Notes: generated from the letters alone by a model not told the origin. A DNA stretch of 64,000 nucleotides from Sporofaciens musculi (GCF_009830285.1 NZ_WUQX01000001.1:3596501-3660500), one strand, 5' to 3'; positions 15,278 through 23,360 are shown, counted from the first letter of the stretch. A program made the numbers and translations.

Positions 15278-15475
15278 GTGAAAAGTTACTCATCAAGAGA
15301 AGTGCTGAAAATGCTCAAAGACGATGGCTGGTATGAAGTTGGCTGTGACGGAGACCATCACCAATTCAAACATCCAACAAAAAAGGGACGTGTTACAGTT
15401 ACTCATCCAAGAAAAGATATTCCACTTGGAACACTAAAGAGTATTTCAAAACAATCAGGGGTTATCTTTGCATAG
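15278..15475 (+). CDS. hicA: HicA-type mRNA interferase toxin, 65 aa
   Basis: Full-length HicA with the dsRBD-like fold. The catalytic histidine is in GDHHQFKHP (~residues 25-33) and the family end is DIPLGTLKSISKQSG. The start is GTG behind AAGGAGGA. It would cleave mRNA unless bound by HicB, encoded 43 bp downstream. Order toxin-antitoxin is usual for hic. On an integrated element it serves stability or abortive infection. Confidence 0.92.
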   Translation: MKSYSSREVLKMLKDDGWYEVGCDGDHHQFKHPTKKGRVTVTHPRKDIPLGTLKSISKQSGVIFA

Positions 15476-15518
15476 ACTCATCTTCTCTTGAAAACTACAG
15501 ATTGGAGGAATAATCATA

Positions 15519-15941
15519 GTGAAAGACAGATATTCTTATGTTGCTGTATTTGATTATGCAGAAGACGGGATTAATATTGAATTTCCAGATTTAGAAGGAT
15601 GTTGTCCCTGCGCCGACAAAGACGATACTGATATGGCATTTAAAAACGCGCAAGAGGCTCTCGGATTACACATCTGGGGAATGGAACAGGACGGCGAGAC
15701 ACTCCCCGTTCCATCATCCATTACAGATATTGAGTTATCCGAAAATCAGATTCCAGCGCTTATTCATGTTTTCATGCCGCCGATTCGTGAACGTATCAAC
15801 AGCAAATTTGTTAAGAAAACGTTATCCCTTCCCGCCTGGCTTGCGGCCCAGGCTGATAAGGATGGGGTAAACTGTTCAAAATTATTTCAAAATGCATTAA
15901 TTGAATATCTCGGAATTAAAAAACCAGCACAACCTTTATAA
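15519..15941 (+). CDS. hicB: HicB-type antitoxin, 140 aa
   Basis: The N-terminal partial RNase H-like HicB fold (VAVFDYAEDGINIEFPDLEG, ~8-27, with the following CPCADKDD) is joined to a C-terminal ribbon-helix-helix (KKTLSLPAWLAAQADKDGVN and CSKLFQNALIEYLG, ~100-133) that would bind the hic promoter. The start is GTG behind TTGGAGGA. It neutralises HicA and autoregulates. Its end runs into leader repeat copy 3. Confidence 0.9.
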   Translation: MKDRYSYVAVFDYAEDGINIEFPDLEGCCPCADKDDTDMAFKNAQEALGLHIWGMEQDGETLPVPSSITDIELSENQIPALIHVFMPPIRERINSKFVKKTLSLPAWLAAQADKDGVNCSKLFQNALIEYLGIKKPAQPL

Positions 15942-15958
15942 TGTAAGGTCAAACAAAA
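15935..15958 (+). repeat. Cargo leader repeat, copy 3 (partial)
   Basis: TTTATAATGTAAGGTCAAAC followed by AAAA is the core of the repeat, lacking the ATTTATATAAAT palindrome's left half. It overlaps the hicB stop codon and precedes the lipoprotein gene by 16 bp. Confidence 0.55.
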
Positions 15959-15973
15959 TGGGACGGAATACTT

Positions 15974-16831
15974 ATGAGAAAAATAATAATTGTTTTACTA
16001 TTGTGTGTATTTTCTATTGATTTAACAGCTTGCAGTAACAATGGAGTTGACACTCCCAAAGAGTCTATAGAAAAAAACAATGAATATAACATAGAAGATT
16101 TTGGCCCTCTATATGATAAAACTAACAAGCTCTTTGAAAAAGAATCTGAATATTTAACTAAGGAAGAACTGGTTGGAGATAAAGCCTATTCTATTTATGA
16201 AAAATGTTCAAAGGAAATCGGACTACCATTTAATGAAACAATTACTTTACGAGGGAAAAAAGAAAGTTCTCTCTCTGGTTTTAATATAACCTCTGCGGAC
16301 GGTGAATATTCTATTAGTTGCTTTTTTAGTGAAGGAACTCCGAACGATAGTTTATTTATAAAAGATGGGGAAAATATTGTAGTAAGTGGCGTTTTTTCAG
16401 AAAATGTAGATTCTTATGGATGTTTAACCAATGTAACTATAGAATTGCCCCAAAATATTGATATTATCTATGAAAATAACATTGACAGTGTACTTTCCGA
16501 TTATGAAAATATTTCTGGAACAAGTATTGTACAAGGCGAACTCGATTCGATTCTATCTTTAGAAGAATTTGAACATGGCATAGAATTAATGAGTTATGCA
16601 ACCTACGAACACCAAGATAACTATTTTGATACCGTTGCAAGTTTAAAAGGCGAAGAAGGGTCAATCTTTTTTATGTATAACAAAGAAAACTACACAGATT
16701 TAAAAGTTGGTGATAAAGTTGTTATATCGGGATTCGTAGATGATCTTATCCATGTGACAGATATCGACGGGAAAATAGAGGTCATTAGTGGATTAATGGG
16801 TAATATCTATGAAATTTACATATTTAATTGA
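15974..16831 (+). CDS. Lipoprotein with tRNA_anti/OB-like segments, 285 aa
   Basis: A type II signal peptide (MRKIIIVLLLCVFSIDLTAC) puts the lipidated cysteine at residue 20, so the mature protein is on the outer face of the membrane. Two similar beta-rich segments can be seen: YSISCFFSEG..IVVSGVFS (~115-150) and GSIFFMYNKENYTDLKVGDKVVISGF (~225-255). They fit the OB-like tRNA_anti-like domain common in Firmicutes lipoproteins. Downstream of hicB and leader repeat copy 3. Lipoproteins on prophages often block superinfection by binding at the surface; here that is a guess. Confidence 0.7.
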   Translation: MRKIIIVLLLCVFSIDLTACSNNGVDTPKESIEKNNEYNIEDFGPLYDKTNKLFEKESEYLTKEELVGDKAYSIYEKCSKEIGLPFNETITLRGKKESSLSGFNITSADGEYSISCFFSEGTPNDSLFIKDGENIVVSGVFSENVDSYGCLTNVTIELPQNIDIIYENNIDSVLSDYENISGTSIVQGELDSILSLEEFEHGIELMSYATYEHQDNYFDTVASLKGEEGSIFFMYNKENYTDLKVGDKVVISGFVDDLIHVTDIDGKIEVISGLMGNIYEIYIFN

Positions 16832-16877
16832 ATGGATAGTTTCCCAAAACAATGGAATTTAGATTAGAAGGTATTAC

Positions 16878-17087
16878 ATGTACAAATATAAACGTATTAT
16901 TTATTGGTCCGATGATGACAACGCTTTTATCGTGGAAGTGCCTGAATTTCCCTGCTGTATAGCAGACGGTAAAACTATCGAAGAAGCTATTGCTAATGCT
17001 GAGGTCATTATAAAGGAATAGATAGATGTCACCCTAGAAAGAGGACTTGAAGTCCCAGAACCTAAGGGACGCTTAATGTACGCTTAA
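16878..17087 (+). pseudogene. Orphan HicB-like antitoxin broken by a TAG nonsense codon
   Basis: The frame MYKYKRIIYWSDDDNAFIVE, then VPEFPCCIADGKTIEEAIAN, AEVIIKE stops with TAG at 17019-17021, then continues in frame as IDVTLERGLEVPEPKGRLMY A to 17087. In the family this position is normally tryptophan (..IIxEWI..), so a single TGG to TAG change explains the break. The site AGAAGG lies upstream. No hicA partner is adjacent. The intact protein would be 69 residues with Trp restored. The 47-residue fragment may not fold. Confidence 0.8.
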
Positions 17088-17120
17088 TAGCAAGAAATAA
17101 GCATCAACGAAGATCAAAAA

Positions 17121-17192
17121 TGGGGAAGATATAACCACTTCAGCGTTTATATAAATCTCTCATTGTAAGGTCTAACAAAAGAGAAAGAGAGG
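17121..17192 (+). repeat. Cargo leader repeat, copy 4 (longest)
   Basis: TGGGGAAGATATAACCACTT, then the GTTTATATAAAT palindrome, then ATTGTAAGGTCTAACAAAAG and AGAAAGAGAGG, ending at the RBS of the following membrane-protein frame. It contains all segments seen in the other copies. Confidence 0.75.
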
Positions 17193-17201
17193 AATATATA
17201 A

Positions 17202-17363
17202 ATGAAAGACTTGGCTATAATTGGACGTCTTATCGCATTTGTAGTTTTTCCAATCGGATTGCTTTTTTTATTATTCAACCTATGTATTGGACTCTTGATT
17301 ATAATAGCGAGTATTGTCGTGTGGAATATTTGTGGGTATTATCTAACTAAAAACGCAATTTAG
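17202..17363 (+). CDS. Two-helix membrane segment, 53 aa; probable N-terminus of the next frame
   Basis: The frame encodes MKDLAIIGRLIAFVVFPIGL and a second hydrophobic stretch (LIIIASIVVWNICGYYL), ending LTKNAI at a TAG. It has a good leader and RBS (GAGAGG). One extra A in the A5 run at 17349-17353 would read on as LTKKRNLEDQLKSEIEKII... directly into the 343-aa frame that otherwise lacks an RBS. I therefore read this as the membrane anchor of a single 417-aa protein broken by a one-base deletion or joined by frameshifting. It could also be a true stand-alone membrane peptide. Confidence 0.65.
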   Translation: MKDLAIIGRLIAFVVFPIGLLFLLFNLCIGLLIIIASIVVWNICGYYLTKNAI

Positions 17364-17422
17364 AAGATCAACTTAAAAGCGAAATAGAAAAAATTATAGG
17401 TAACAAAATAACAGCATTTTTT

Positions 17423-18454
17423 ATGAATGGAAAGTTATATAGAGTAAGCCCTCCAAATAGCGAAAGCTATTATGATGCAAAATATATAGTATCAGATAAT
17501 AAACTATATGACTTGGAAAATATTGAGGATATTACAAGAATACCGATACCAGAGTTTAAACAAATGGGACACGATAACTATGGTGTAACCGGATTATTAG
17601 ATTATGTCTTGCGAATGAAGGCCGGCGCATTTTATAACAGAAAAGAAAAAGAGCTGTGTTCTGCTTGCTTATGGAAAGCAACAGAAATGATGTTCTGTGA
17701 TTCTTTATGTTCTTGGAGTAAACGAGATTATATTAGGTTGATATATTGGCACATGGATCTTGGCATGGATGATGAGGCAGAGCGTGCAAAAAAATACCTA
17801 GAGAGTAAAGGCATGATATTTACAGAGCATGAAATACGAGAAAGGAAATATGCTTCTTCCATGCAGTCAAAAAATCCAGTTCAAAGGAAACATGAAAAAC
17901 CAAAAGATAAGATAAGTCAAATCGAAAAAGAACACATCATGGTTAAAAATGTGACAACTGATGATATGCAAAAATTGAATATGCCATTTGTATGCAATAC
18001 AGAGATTAAGAAAGATATACGCGAAGAAGGTCATCCATTTGCATATATGGAAATATTGGGGGAAAATATCAGCATTGTCAAGGCTGAAATCAAAAAAATG
18101 AATGCGGTAATAAAAGAAAGTATAAAGGCATATTCATCAATACCACAAGATTTAAGGATCCCTGAGAATGAGATTGTTTTTCAACCCCAAAATTACGGAT
18201 ATACACGGATAATGTGTACTCCTAAAACATTTACTGGGAGACCCTCAAAATATCCTTATTCGTTATTTTTTTGTACCGACCTATCAAAATCTGGGAATAC
18301 TAGACACGGAGAATTGTACTATGGAAAAGACGGAACTATTCAAAAAGCAACCGTTTGTTTTTGGGAAAATAGTAATGGATTCTTTTTAAACTTCAAAATG
18401 ATAGATGGAAAGCTAACATTTACAGGCTTGGGACAAAATAAACCGGAATGGTAA
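17423..18454 (+). CDS. Unknown protein, 343 aa, probable soluble part of a frameshifted membrane protein
   Basis: No recognised family. The ATG at 17423 has no ribosome-binding site, and its frame is open upstream to 17349 (LEDQLKSEIEKIIGNKITAF), with no other start codon. The middle has a short repeat-like helical part (YIRLIYWHMDLGMDDEAERA) resembling a TPR unit. The C-terminal ~120 residues are beta-rich (IMCTPKTFTGRPSKYPYSLF). It is AT-rich like the other cargo and sits between hic-type genes and Uma2, a typical position for a defence or accessory gene. The total chain with the upstream anchor would be 417 residues. Confidence 0.65.
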   Translation: MNGKLYRVSPPNSESYYDAKYIVSDNKLYDLENIEDITRIPIPEFKQMGHDNYGVTGLLDYVLRMKAGAFYNRKEKELCSACLWKATEMMFCDSLCSWSKRDYIRLIYWHMDLGMDDEAERAKKYLESKGMIFTEHEIRERKYASSMQSKNPVQRKHEKPKDKISQIEKEHIMVKNVTTDDMQKLNMPFVCNTEIKKDIREEGHPFAYMEILGENISIVKAEIKKMNAVIKESIKAYSSIPQDLRIPENEIVFQPQNYGYTRIMCTPKTFTGRPSKYPYSLFFCTDLSKSGNTRHGELYYGKDGTIQKATVCFWENSNGFFLNFKMIDGKLTFTGLGQNKPEW

Positions 18455-18524
18455 GGTTGGTGATAAACGCATTTATATGAATTTATCCAAATTTTAAGAA
18501 TAGTTATAGAAAGGACGTGACAAC

Positions 18525-19067
18525 ATGTCAATGCCACAGGAACGCATTTATACATCTGAAGACTACTGGAACCTTCCAGAAGGCCAGCGGGCGGAACTGA
18601 TTGACGGAAAGCTGTACGCCATGACGCCGCCAAACTTTATACATCAGAAAATTAGCTTCTCTCTTGCCCGTAAGATTGCGGATTATATAGATACCAATAA
18701 GGGAAGCTGTGAAGTTGTTCCTGCACCTTTCGCAGTAAATCTTGATGCAAATGATAAGACATGGGTTGAACCCGATATATCCGTTATTTGCGATAAGTCA
18801 AAAATCACAGAAAAAGGTTGTAAAGGCGCACCGGACTGGGTGGTTGAAGTAGTCTCTCCAAGCACCCAGAGCAGAGATTATCTTAAAAAATTATGGCTTT
18901 ATCAGAATACCGGAGTCCGTGAGTACTGGATCGTAAACCCAATCATGAAAAATGTACAGGTTTATACTTTTGGCGACGAGGGGAATTCCTCTCAGTTTTC
19001 TTTTGATAATGAGATATCCTCTCACACATTTAATGGCTTAACTATTAAAATCGCAGATTTACTATAA
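18525..19067 (+). CDS. Uma2-family (DUF820) PD-(D/E)xK protein, 180 aa
   Basis: The family pattern is complete: LPEGQRAELIDGKLYAMTPP near the N-terminus, VEPDISVIC with the catalytic-type aspartate (~residue 87), and DWVVEVVSPSTQSRDYLKKL (~103-122), followed by YQNTGVREYWIVNP. Uma2 proteins belong to the restriction-endonuclease-like superfamily; activity on DNA is inferred from the fold rather than shown for most members. The RBS is AAAGGACG. The codon and base composition are richer in GC than the genes just upstream. Confidence 0.88.
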   Translation: MSMPQERIYTSEDYWNLPEGQRAELIDGKLYAMTPPNFIHQKISFSLARKIADYIDTNKGSCEVVPAPFAVNLDANDKTWVEPDISVICDKSKITEKGCKGAPDWVVEVVSPSTQSRDYLKKLWLYQNTGVREYWIVNPIMKNVQVYTFGDEGNSSQFSFDNEISSHTFNGLTIKIADLL

Positions 19068-19076
19068 CGTAATACG

Positions 19077-19120
19077 CCTCTGAAAAGCCGTCCCTTTCAC
19101 CAGGAACGGCTTCACAGAGG
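19077..19120 (+). terminator. Long hairpin after the Uma2 gene
   Basis: CCTCTG-AAAAGCCGT pairs with ACGGCTT-CA-CAGAGG. It begins 10 bp after the Uma2 stop codon. No T run follows, so it may be a rho-dependent or structural end of the cargo mRNA. Confidence 0.45.
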
Positions 19121-19177
19121 TGTATCCAAAGATGTACAGCCATAGTTTATCACAGACACATTGTATCATCTTCGGTG

Positions 19178-19209
19178 ACAGACAGCAAGAGACTGTCTGT
19201 TATTTTTTA
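19178..19209 (+). terminator. Intrinsic terminator before the recombinase gene
   Basis: ACAGACAG and CTGTCTGT form a perfect 8-bp stem, loop CAAGAGA, followed by TATTTTTTA. It separates cargo transcription from the recombinase gene 40 bp downstream. Confidence 0.8.
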
Positions 19210-19248
19210 TACTATCTTTACATAAAATAACAAAAGGAAGTGATAATC

Positions 19249-20640
19249 ATGACGCAGAAAGTCATTCGCAGCGCAATCTATATCCGTGTCAGCACGGCTG
19301 AACAGATGGTTCACGGTAAATCCCTGCAGGCACAACAGGAGTGTCTGGAACGCTATGCCCATGAGCATAATATGACAGTGGCAGGCATTTACGCTGATGA
19401 AGGCAAAACGGCACGTAAGGAGTTAAAAAAGCGCAAAGCGATACATTCCCTGCTTTTAGATGTAAAGGCAGGGGAAATTGATACGATACTATTCTGGCGG
19501 TTAGACAGATGGTTCCGTAACCTTTCAGACTTCTACAAAGTTCAGGATGTTCTGGATGAATACGGCGTCAACTGGATATCCGTATCCGAGCCTGGCATCA
19601 ATATGGAAACACGCGATGGGCGGCTCCAGCTCAATGTTGTCCTTTCTATTGGACAAAATGAAGTAGATACCACCAGTGAGCGTATTCGATTCGTTAATGA
19701 AGCTTCGATTCGTCAGGGAAAACTTATTTTCGGTAATGCCAACATGCCTCTTGGCTATAAAGCTGATGTTGTGGATGGCAAGAAGTGTATGGTCAAGGAC
19801 CCTGAAGCCGAAGCAATGGTTAATGATTTCTTTTTGTATTTTAAAACACATCAATCAAAAACGGGAACTGTGAAATACATGCAGAATACATATGGAATAG
19901 ATTTTTCTTATTCTATGCTTCGTACCATGCTGAGCAGCGAATTTTATAAGGGGACTTATCGAGGATTTCCTTACTGCCCTGCCTACCTGACAGAGCAGGA
20001 ATGGGAAGATATTCAACAGATTGCTCATAAAAATATTAAACAGACTCCTTCCGGAAGAATCTATCTGTTTTCCAGCCTAATGCGCTGCCCTGAATGTGGC
20101 CAATTATTATGCGGTACCGGATGTTCTTCAATCATCAACAGAAAGACCCGTGAGAAGCGTACATATTGTTACTATCGCTGCAACCGCGCGGCAATCGACA
20201 AATTATGTAAAAACCGTCACAGAGTAAGCCAAAACTTGATTGAACAGTATTTACTTGACAATCTTGAGGACGAATATAGAAAATATCGGATGCGCTGTGA
20301 AAAGATTGAAGAAAAAAAGAAAAAAATCAAAAAATCAAAAACACCTGAAAAACTCCAACGTGAATTAGAACGGTTGAATCTTCTTTTTCAGAAGGATCGG
20401 ATTGATTGGGAATATTATAACAAAGAATATGACCGGATTGAGAATGAATTGAAGGAGTTGTCCCCGATCCAGCCGGTAGAGCAGCGCGATTACTCCCATC
20501 TGGAAAAAATCTTAGACACCAATTTCAAGTCTATGTACGGGAATTTGACACCTGAGAATCGCCGTGCTTTCTGGCGGTCTACACTCAAAGAGATACACCT
20601 GAAAGATGACTGCACGGTTAATTATATAGATTTTTTGTAA
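19249..20640 (+). CDS. Large serine recombinase (integrase), 463 aa
   Basis: N-terminal resolvase domain with the nucleophile Ser15 in YIRVSTAEQ. FWRLDRWFRNLSDFY and the LNVVLSIGQNEVDTTSERIR helix region follow, then the recombinase domain, a zinc ribbon (CPECGQLLCGTGC ... YCYYRCNRA, ~280-325) and a coiled-coil motif (~345-400). The start at 19249 has AGGAAGTGATAATC; a GTG three codons earlier is less likely. The gene ends right at the junction with the chromosomal gene, the usual layout for serine integrases next to their att site. It would integrate the element and, with a directionality factor not identified here, excise it. Confidence 0.95.
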   Translation: MTQKVIRSAIYIRVSTAEQMVHGKSLQAQQECLERYAHEHNMTVAGIYADEGKTARKELKKRKAIHSLLLDVKAGEIDTILFWRLDRWFRNLSDFYKVQDVLDEYGVNWISVSEPGINMETRDGRLQLNVVLSIGQNEVDTTSERIRFVNEASIRQGKLIFGNANMPLGYKADVVDGKKCMVKDPEAEAMVNDFFLYFKTHQSKTGTVKYMQNTYGIDFSYSMLRTMLSSEFYKGTYRGFPYCPAYLTEQEWEDIQQIAHKNIKQTPSGRIYLFSSLMRCPECGQLLCGTGCSSIINRKTREKRTYCYYRCNRAAIDKLCKNRHRVSQNLIEQYLLDNLEDEYRKYRMRCEKIEEKKKKIKKSKTPEKLQRELERLNLLFQKDRIDWEYYNKEYDRIENELKELSPIQPVEQRDYSHLEKILDTNFKSMYGNLTPENRRAFWRSTLKEIHLKDDCTVNYIDFL

Positions 20641-20662
20641 AATGTCTTGTATTAACTATATG
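20641..20662. other. Right attachment-site junction of the integrated element
   Basis: The recombinase stop codon is at 20638-20640. Within about 20 bp the reading switches to the interior of a chromosomal substrate-binding protein gene (VPFGADKTMTAVISGSADIG). Composition also shifts here, from AT-rich to GC-richer with CCGC/GGC codons. The crossover core must lie around 20641-20662. Its exact bases cannot be given without the left junction, which is outside the window. Confidence 0.75.
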
Positions 20663-21463
20663 GTTCCATTTGGTGCCGACAAAACAATGACCGCCGTAAT
20701 CTCCGGAAGCGCAGACATTGGCTTCATGGGCTCAGAAGCTTCCATCTATACTTATAACGAAGGCGCCAACGACTATGTGGTGAACTTCGCGCAACTGACA
20801 CAACGCGCCGGAAACTTCCTGGTGGCACGGGAGGAGATGCCGGATTTCACCTGGGACGCCCTCAGGGGAACAAACGTTCTCGGCGGACGTAAAGGCGGAA
20901 TGCCTGAAATGGTATTTGAATTTATCCTAAAACAACACGGCATCGACCCAGCCAATGATGTGAACATTGACCAGAGCATCGACTTCGGCTCCACAGCCGC
21001 CGCATTCGCAGAAAATCAGGGCGACTTCACAGTTGAATTCGAGCCAGGAGCAACAACCCTGGAAAAAGAAGGCAAGGGCTACGTCGTAGCCTCTCTGGGA
21101 ACCGACAGCGGCTATGTTCCCTACACCGCCTTCTCAGCAAAGAAAAGCTACATGGAGGACCACCCCGAAATAATCCAAGGCTTCACCAACGCTCTGCAAA
21201 AAGGCATGGACTACGTGCAGTCACATACACCGGAGGAGATTGCAGCCATCATCGCGCCTCAATTCAAAGAGACAGACCAGGAAACCATCACCACCATCGT
21301 CACACGCTACTACGACCAGGATACCTGGAAAGAAAATCTGATTTTTGAAGAAGAAAGCTTCAATCTCCTTCAGGATATCCTTGAGGAAGCCGGAGAACTA
21401 AGCGAACGCGCCCCATATAAAGATCTCGTAACAACAGAATTTGCCGAAAAAGCAACGAAATAA
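20642..21463 (+). pseudogene. NitT/TauT-type ABC substrate-binding protein, 3' part only
   Basis: This is the C-terminal ~270 residues of an NMT1/THI5-like or SsuA-type periplasmic binding protein. Conserved parts are ISGSADIGFMGSEASIYTY, GGRKGGMPEMVFEFILKQHG, DFTVEFEPGATTLEKEGKGY and a C-terminal helical stretch. Family members have a lipoprotein signal and ~50-70 more N-terminal residues; they are absent because the integrated element splits the gene. The first few codons from 20642 come from the element side. The 5' part, and probably the ABC permease and ATPase genes, should lie at the other end of the element. Excision would restore the gene. As it stands the protein cannot be exported. 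Confidence 0.88.
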
Positions 21464-21512
21464 CCCCACATAATAGCAGCAAATTCTACCTAATATGGTA
21501 ATATCCAAAACA

Positions 21513-21536
21513 GGGGACTGTCGAACGACAGTCCCC
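21513..21536. terminator. Hairpin between convergent genes
   Basis: GGGGACTGTCG pairs perfectly with CGACAGTCCCC, giving an 11-bp stem. It lies between the substrate-binding protein fragment and the convergent acyl-CoA synthetase gene, so it may serve both. The T runs on either side are weak. Confidence 0.6.
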
Positions 21537-21580
21537 CAATAGTATTTCCATTCAACAACGCCAATGCTTTTGCTGCGCTC

Positions 21581-23215
21581 TTATCTCCGGTTCTGCTCCT
21601 CCACAAGATGGGCGGCCCCGTACATTTCTCTTAACCTTGGCTTCTCAATCTTCCCTGTCGCGTTACGCGGCACATCTGCAAAAATCACCTTCCTGGGGCG
21701 CTTATATCTCGGCAGCTTCTTACAGAACTGACTGATATCCTCCTCCATACAGATTACCCCTGGCTTCAACGAGATAATCGCCGCCGCAATCTCTCCCAGC
21801 CGTTCATCCGGCAGCCCGATTACGGCAACATCCAGAACCGCTTCATTGGTACGCAGGAAATCTTCAATCTGCACAGGATAGATATTCTCACCACCGCTGA
21901 TAATCACGTCCTTCTTACGGTCAACCAAGAAAATAAAGCCATCCTCATCCTCCATGGCCATATCGCCCGTATAAAGCCATCCGTCATGGAGCACCTCTTC
22001 TGTCGCCTTCTTGTCATTAAAATATTCCACCATAACCCCAGGGCCTTTGACCGCAAGCTCTCCAGTCTCTCCCTGCTTCACAGGGTTCCCGCCTTCATCA
22101 ATAATCTTGGTCTGCCAGCCAAACCCAGCCTTACCTATGGCGCCTACTTTATGAATATTCTCCACTCCAAGGTGCACGCATCCCGGCCCAATAGATTCAC
22201 TCAAGCCATAGTTGGTATCATACTGATGATGAGGGAAATATTCCTTCCAGTGCTTAATCAGACTCGGCGGAACCGGCTGAGCCCCGATATGCATGAGCCT
22301 CCACTGTTCAAGCTGGTACATCTCAAGCTTTACATCCCCGTTATCCAGAGCCAGCAGAAGATCCTGAGCCCAGGGAACCAGAAGCCACACAATGGAACAC
22401 TTCTCCTCTGAAACAGCGCGCAAAATAAACTCCGGATTAGTACCCTTTAACAGCACAGCCTTCCCGCCGGTTAAAAAGCTTCCGAACCAGTGCATCTTCG
22501 CCCCTGTATGGTACAACGGCGGAATACATAGGAATACGTCGTCCTTGGTCTGCCCGTGGTGGTTCTGCTCTACCTTGGCAGAATGCACCAACGCCTCATG
22601 GGTATGTAAGATTGCCTTGGGAAATCCCGTAGTACCCGATGAGAAATAGATTGCCGCATAATCATCGTCATTAATATCAATCCTTGGAGATTGGCTAGAG
22701 CAGTTAGCTGAGTGCATGGTATAATCCTCCGCAAACCCCGGACAGCCATCTCCCACATAGTACAAAAGTCGGTGCTTGCTGATATTGTCCGCAATCTCCT
22801 CCACACGGCCGATAAACTCCGGCCCGAACACCAGCACGTCCACCTCTGCCAATTCCACGCAGTACTGAATTTCCTCCGCCGAATACCGGAAGTTAAGGGG
22901 CACCGCAAGAGCGCCTGTCTTCAAAATCCCGAAATAGATGGGAAGCCACTCCAGACAGTTCATCAGCAGGATTGCCACCTTATCTCCCTTCTTAATCCCC
23001 CGTTCCAAAAGAAGGTTGGCAAAACGGTTTGATTTCTCGTTAAAAACATTCCATGTAATCTCCCGCCTGTAATAAGAGGCACGCACAGGCTCAATCAGCT
23101 CGTACTCCTTCCATGTCACACGTCTGGTCTCCGGCATCTCCGGATTAATCTCCACCAGACAAACATCCTCTCCGTACAGACGGCAGTTTTTCTCCAAAAT
23201 ATCTGTAATTGGCAT
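21581..23215 (-). CDS. AMP-forming acyl-CoA synthetase / ligase, 544 aa
   Basis: ANL superfamily enzyme: carboxylate + ATP + CoA to acyl-CoA + AMP + PPi. The P-loop is YFSSGTTGFPK (~190-200). NYGLSESIGPG is the A5 motif, LYTGDMAMEDEDGFIFLVDR carries the A7/A8 aspartate and hinge, and the catalytic lysine is in NATGKIEKPRL near the end. The start at 23215 (MPITDILEKN) has AAGGGG at good spacing. The substrate is not evident; medium or long fatty acids or bile acids are possible (bile acid CoA ligases of this group occur in gut Lachnospiraceae), but nothing here shows it. Single gene with its own promoter and an inverted-repeat operator. Confidence 0.88.
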   Translation of the reverse strand: MPITDILEKNCRLYGEDVCLVEINPEMPETRRVTWKEYELIEPVRASYYRREITWNVFNEKSNRFANLLLERGIKKGDKVAILLMNCLEWLPIYFGILKTGALAVPLNFRYSAEEIQYCVELAEVDVLVFGPEFIGRVEEIADNISKHRLLYYVGDGCPGFAEDYTMHSANCSSQSPRIDINDDDYAAIYFSSGTTGFPKAILHTHEALVHSAKVEQNHHGQTKDDVFLCIPPLYHTGAKMHWFGSFLTGGKAVLLKGTNPEFILRAVSEEKCSIVWLLVPWAQDLLLALDNGDVKLEMYQLEQWRLMHIGAQPVPPSLIKHWKEYFPHHQYDTNYGLSESIGPGCVHLGVENIHKVGAIGKAGFGWQTKIIDEGGNPVKQGETGELAVKGPGVMVEYFNDKKATEEVLHDGWLYTGDMAMEDEDGFIFLVDRKKDVIISGGENIYPVQIEDFLRTNEAVLDVAVIGLPDERLGEIAAAIISLKPGVICMEEDISQFCKKLPRYKRPRKVIFADVPRNATGKIEKPRLREMYGAAHLVEEQNRR

Positions 23216-23235
23216 TGGAAAACCCCTTTCTCGCG

Positions 23236-23259
23236 CTTTAATGCTTTTACTCATTAAAG
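23236..23259. promoter_or_regulatory. Operator-like inverted repeat upstream of the acyl-CoA synthetase
   Basis: CTTTAATG, 8 bp, CATTAAAG: a perfect 8-bp inverted repeat between the -10 box and the RBS. A dyad in this position usually means repression by a dimeric regulator. The regulator is not adjacent. Confidence 0.55.
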
Positions 23260-23262
23260 TAC

Positions 23263-23290
23263 ATGATACATAATCCAAGAAAAAAAGTCA
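23263..23290 (-). promoter_or_regulatory. Promoter of the acyl-CoA synthetase gene
   Basis: On the minus strand TTGACT (23285-23290), 16 bp, TATCAT (23263-23268). It is followed by the inverted repeat at 23236-23259 and the start codon at 23215. Confidence 0.6.
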
Positions 23291-23360
23291 ATGCCTAAAT
23301 CGCTTTACTCAATTACTATTATTGAAACTTTATTACTGAATGGTATTGCTGAATTGCTTT

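Noticed and set aside
17202..18454. Classical -1 programmed frameshift heptamer at the A run
   Set aside because: The sequence is T-AAA-AAC, which does not fit X-XXY-YYZ; mutation, slippage or sequencing error is more likely than ribosomal frameshifting.
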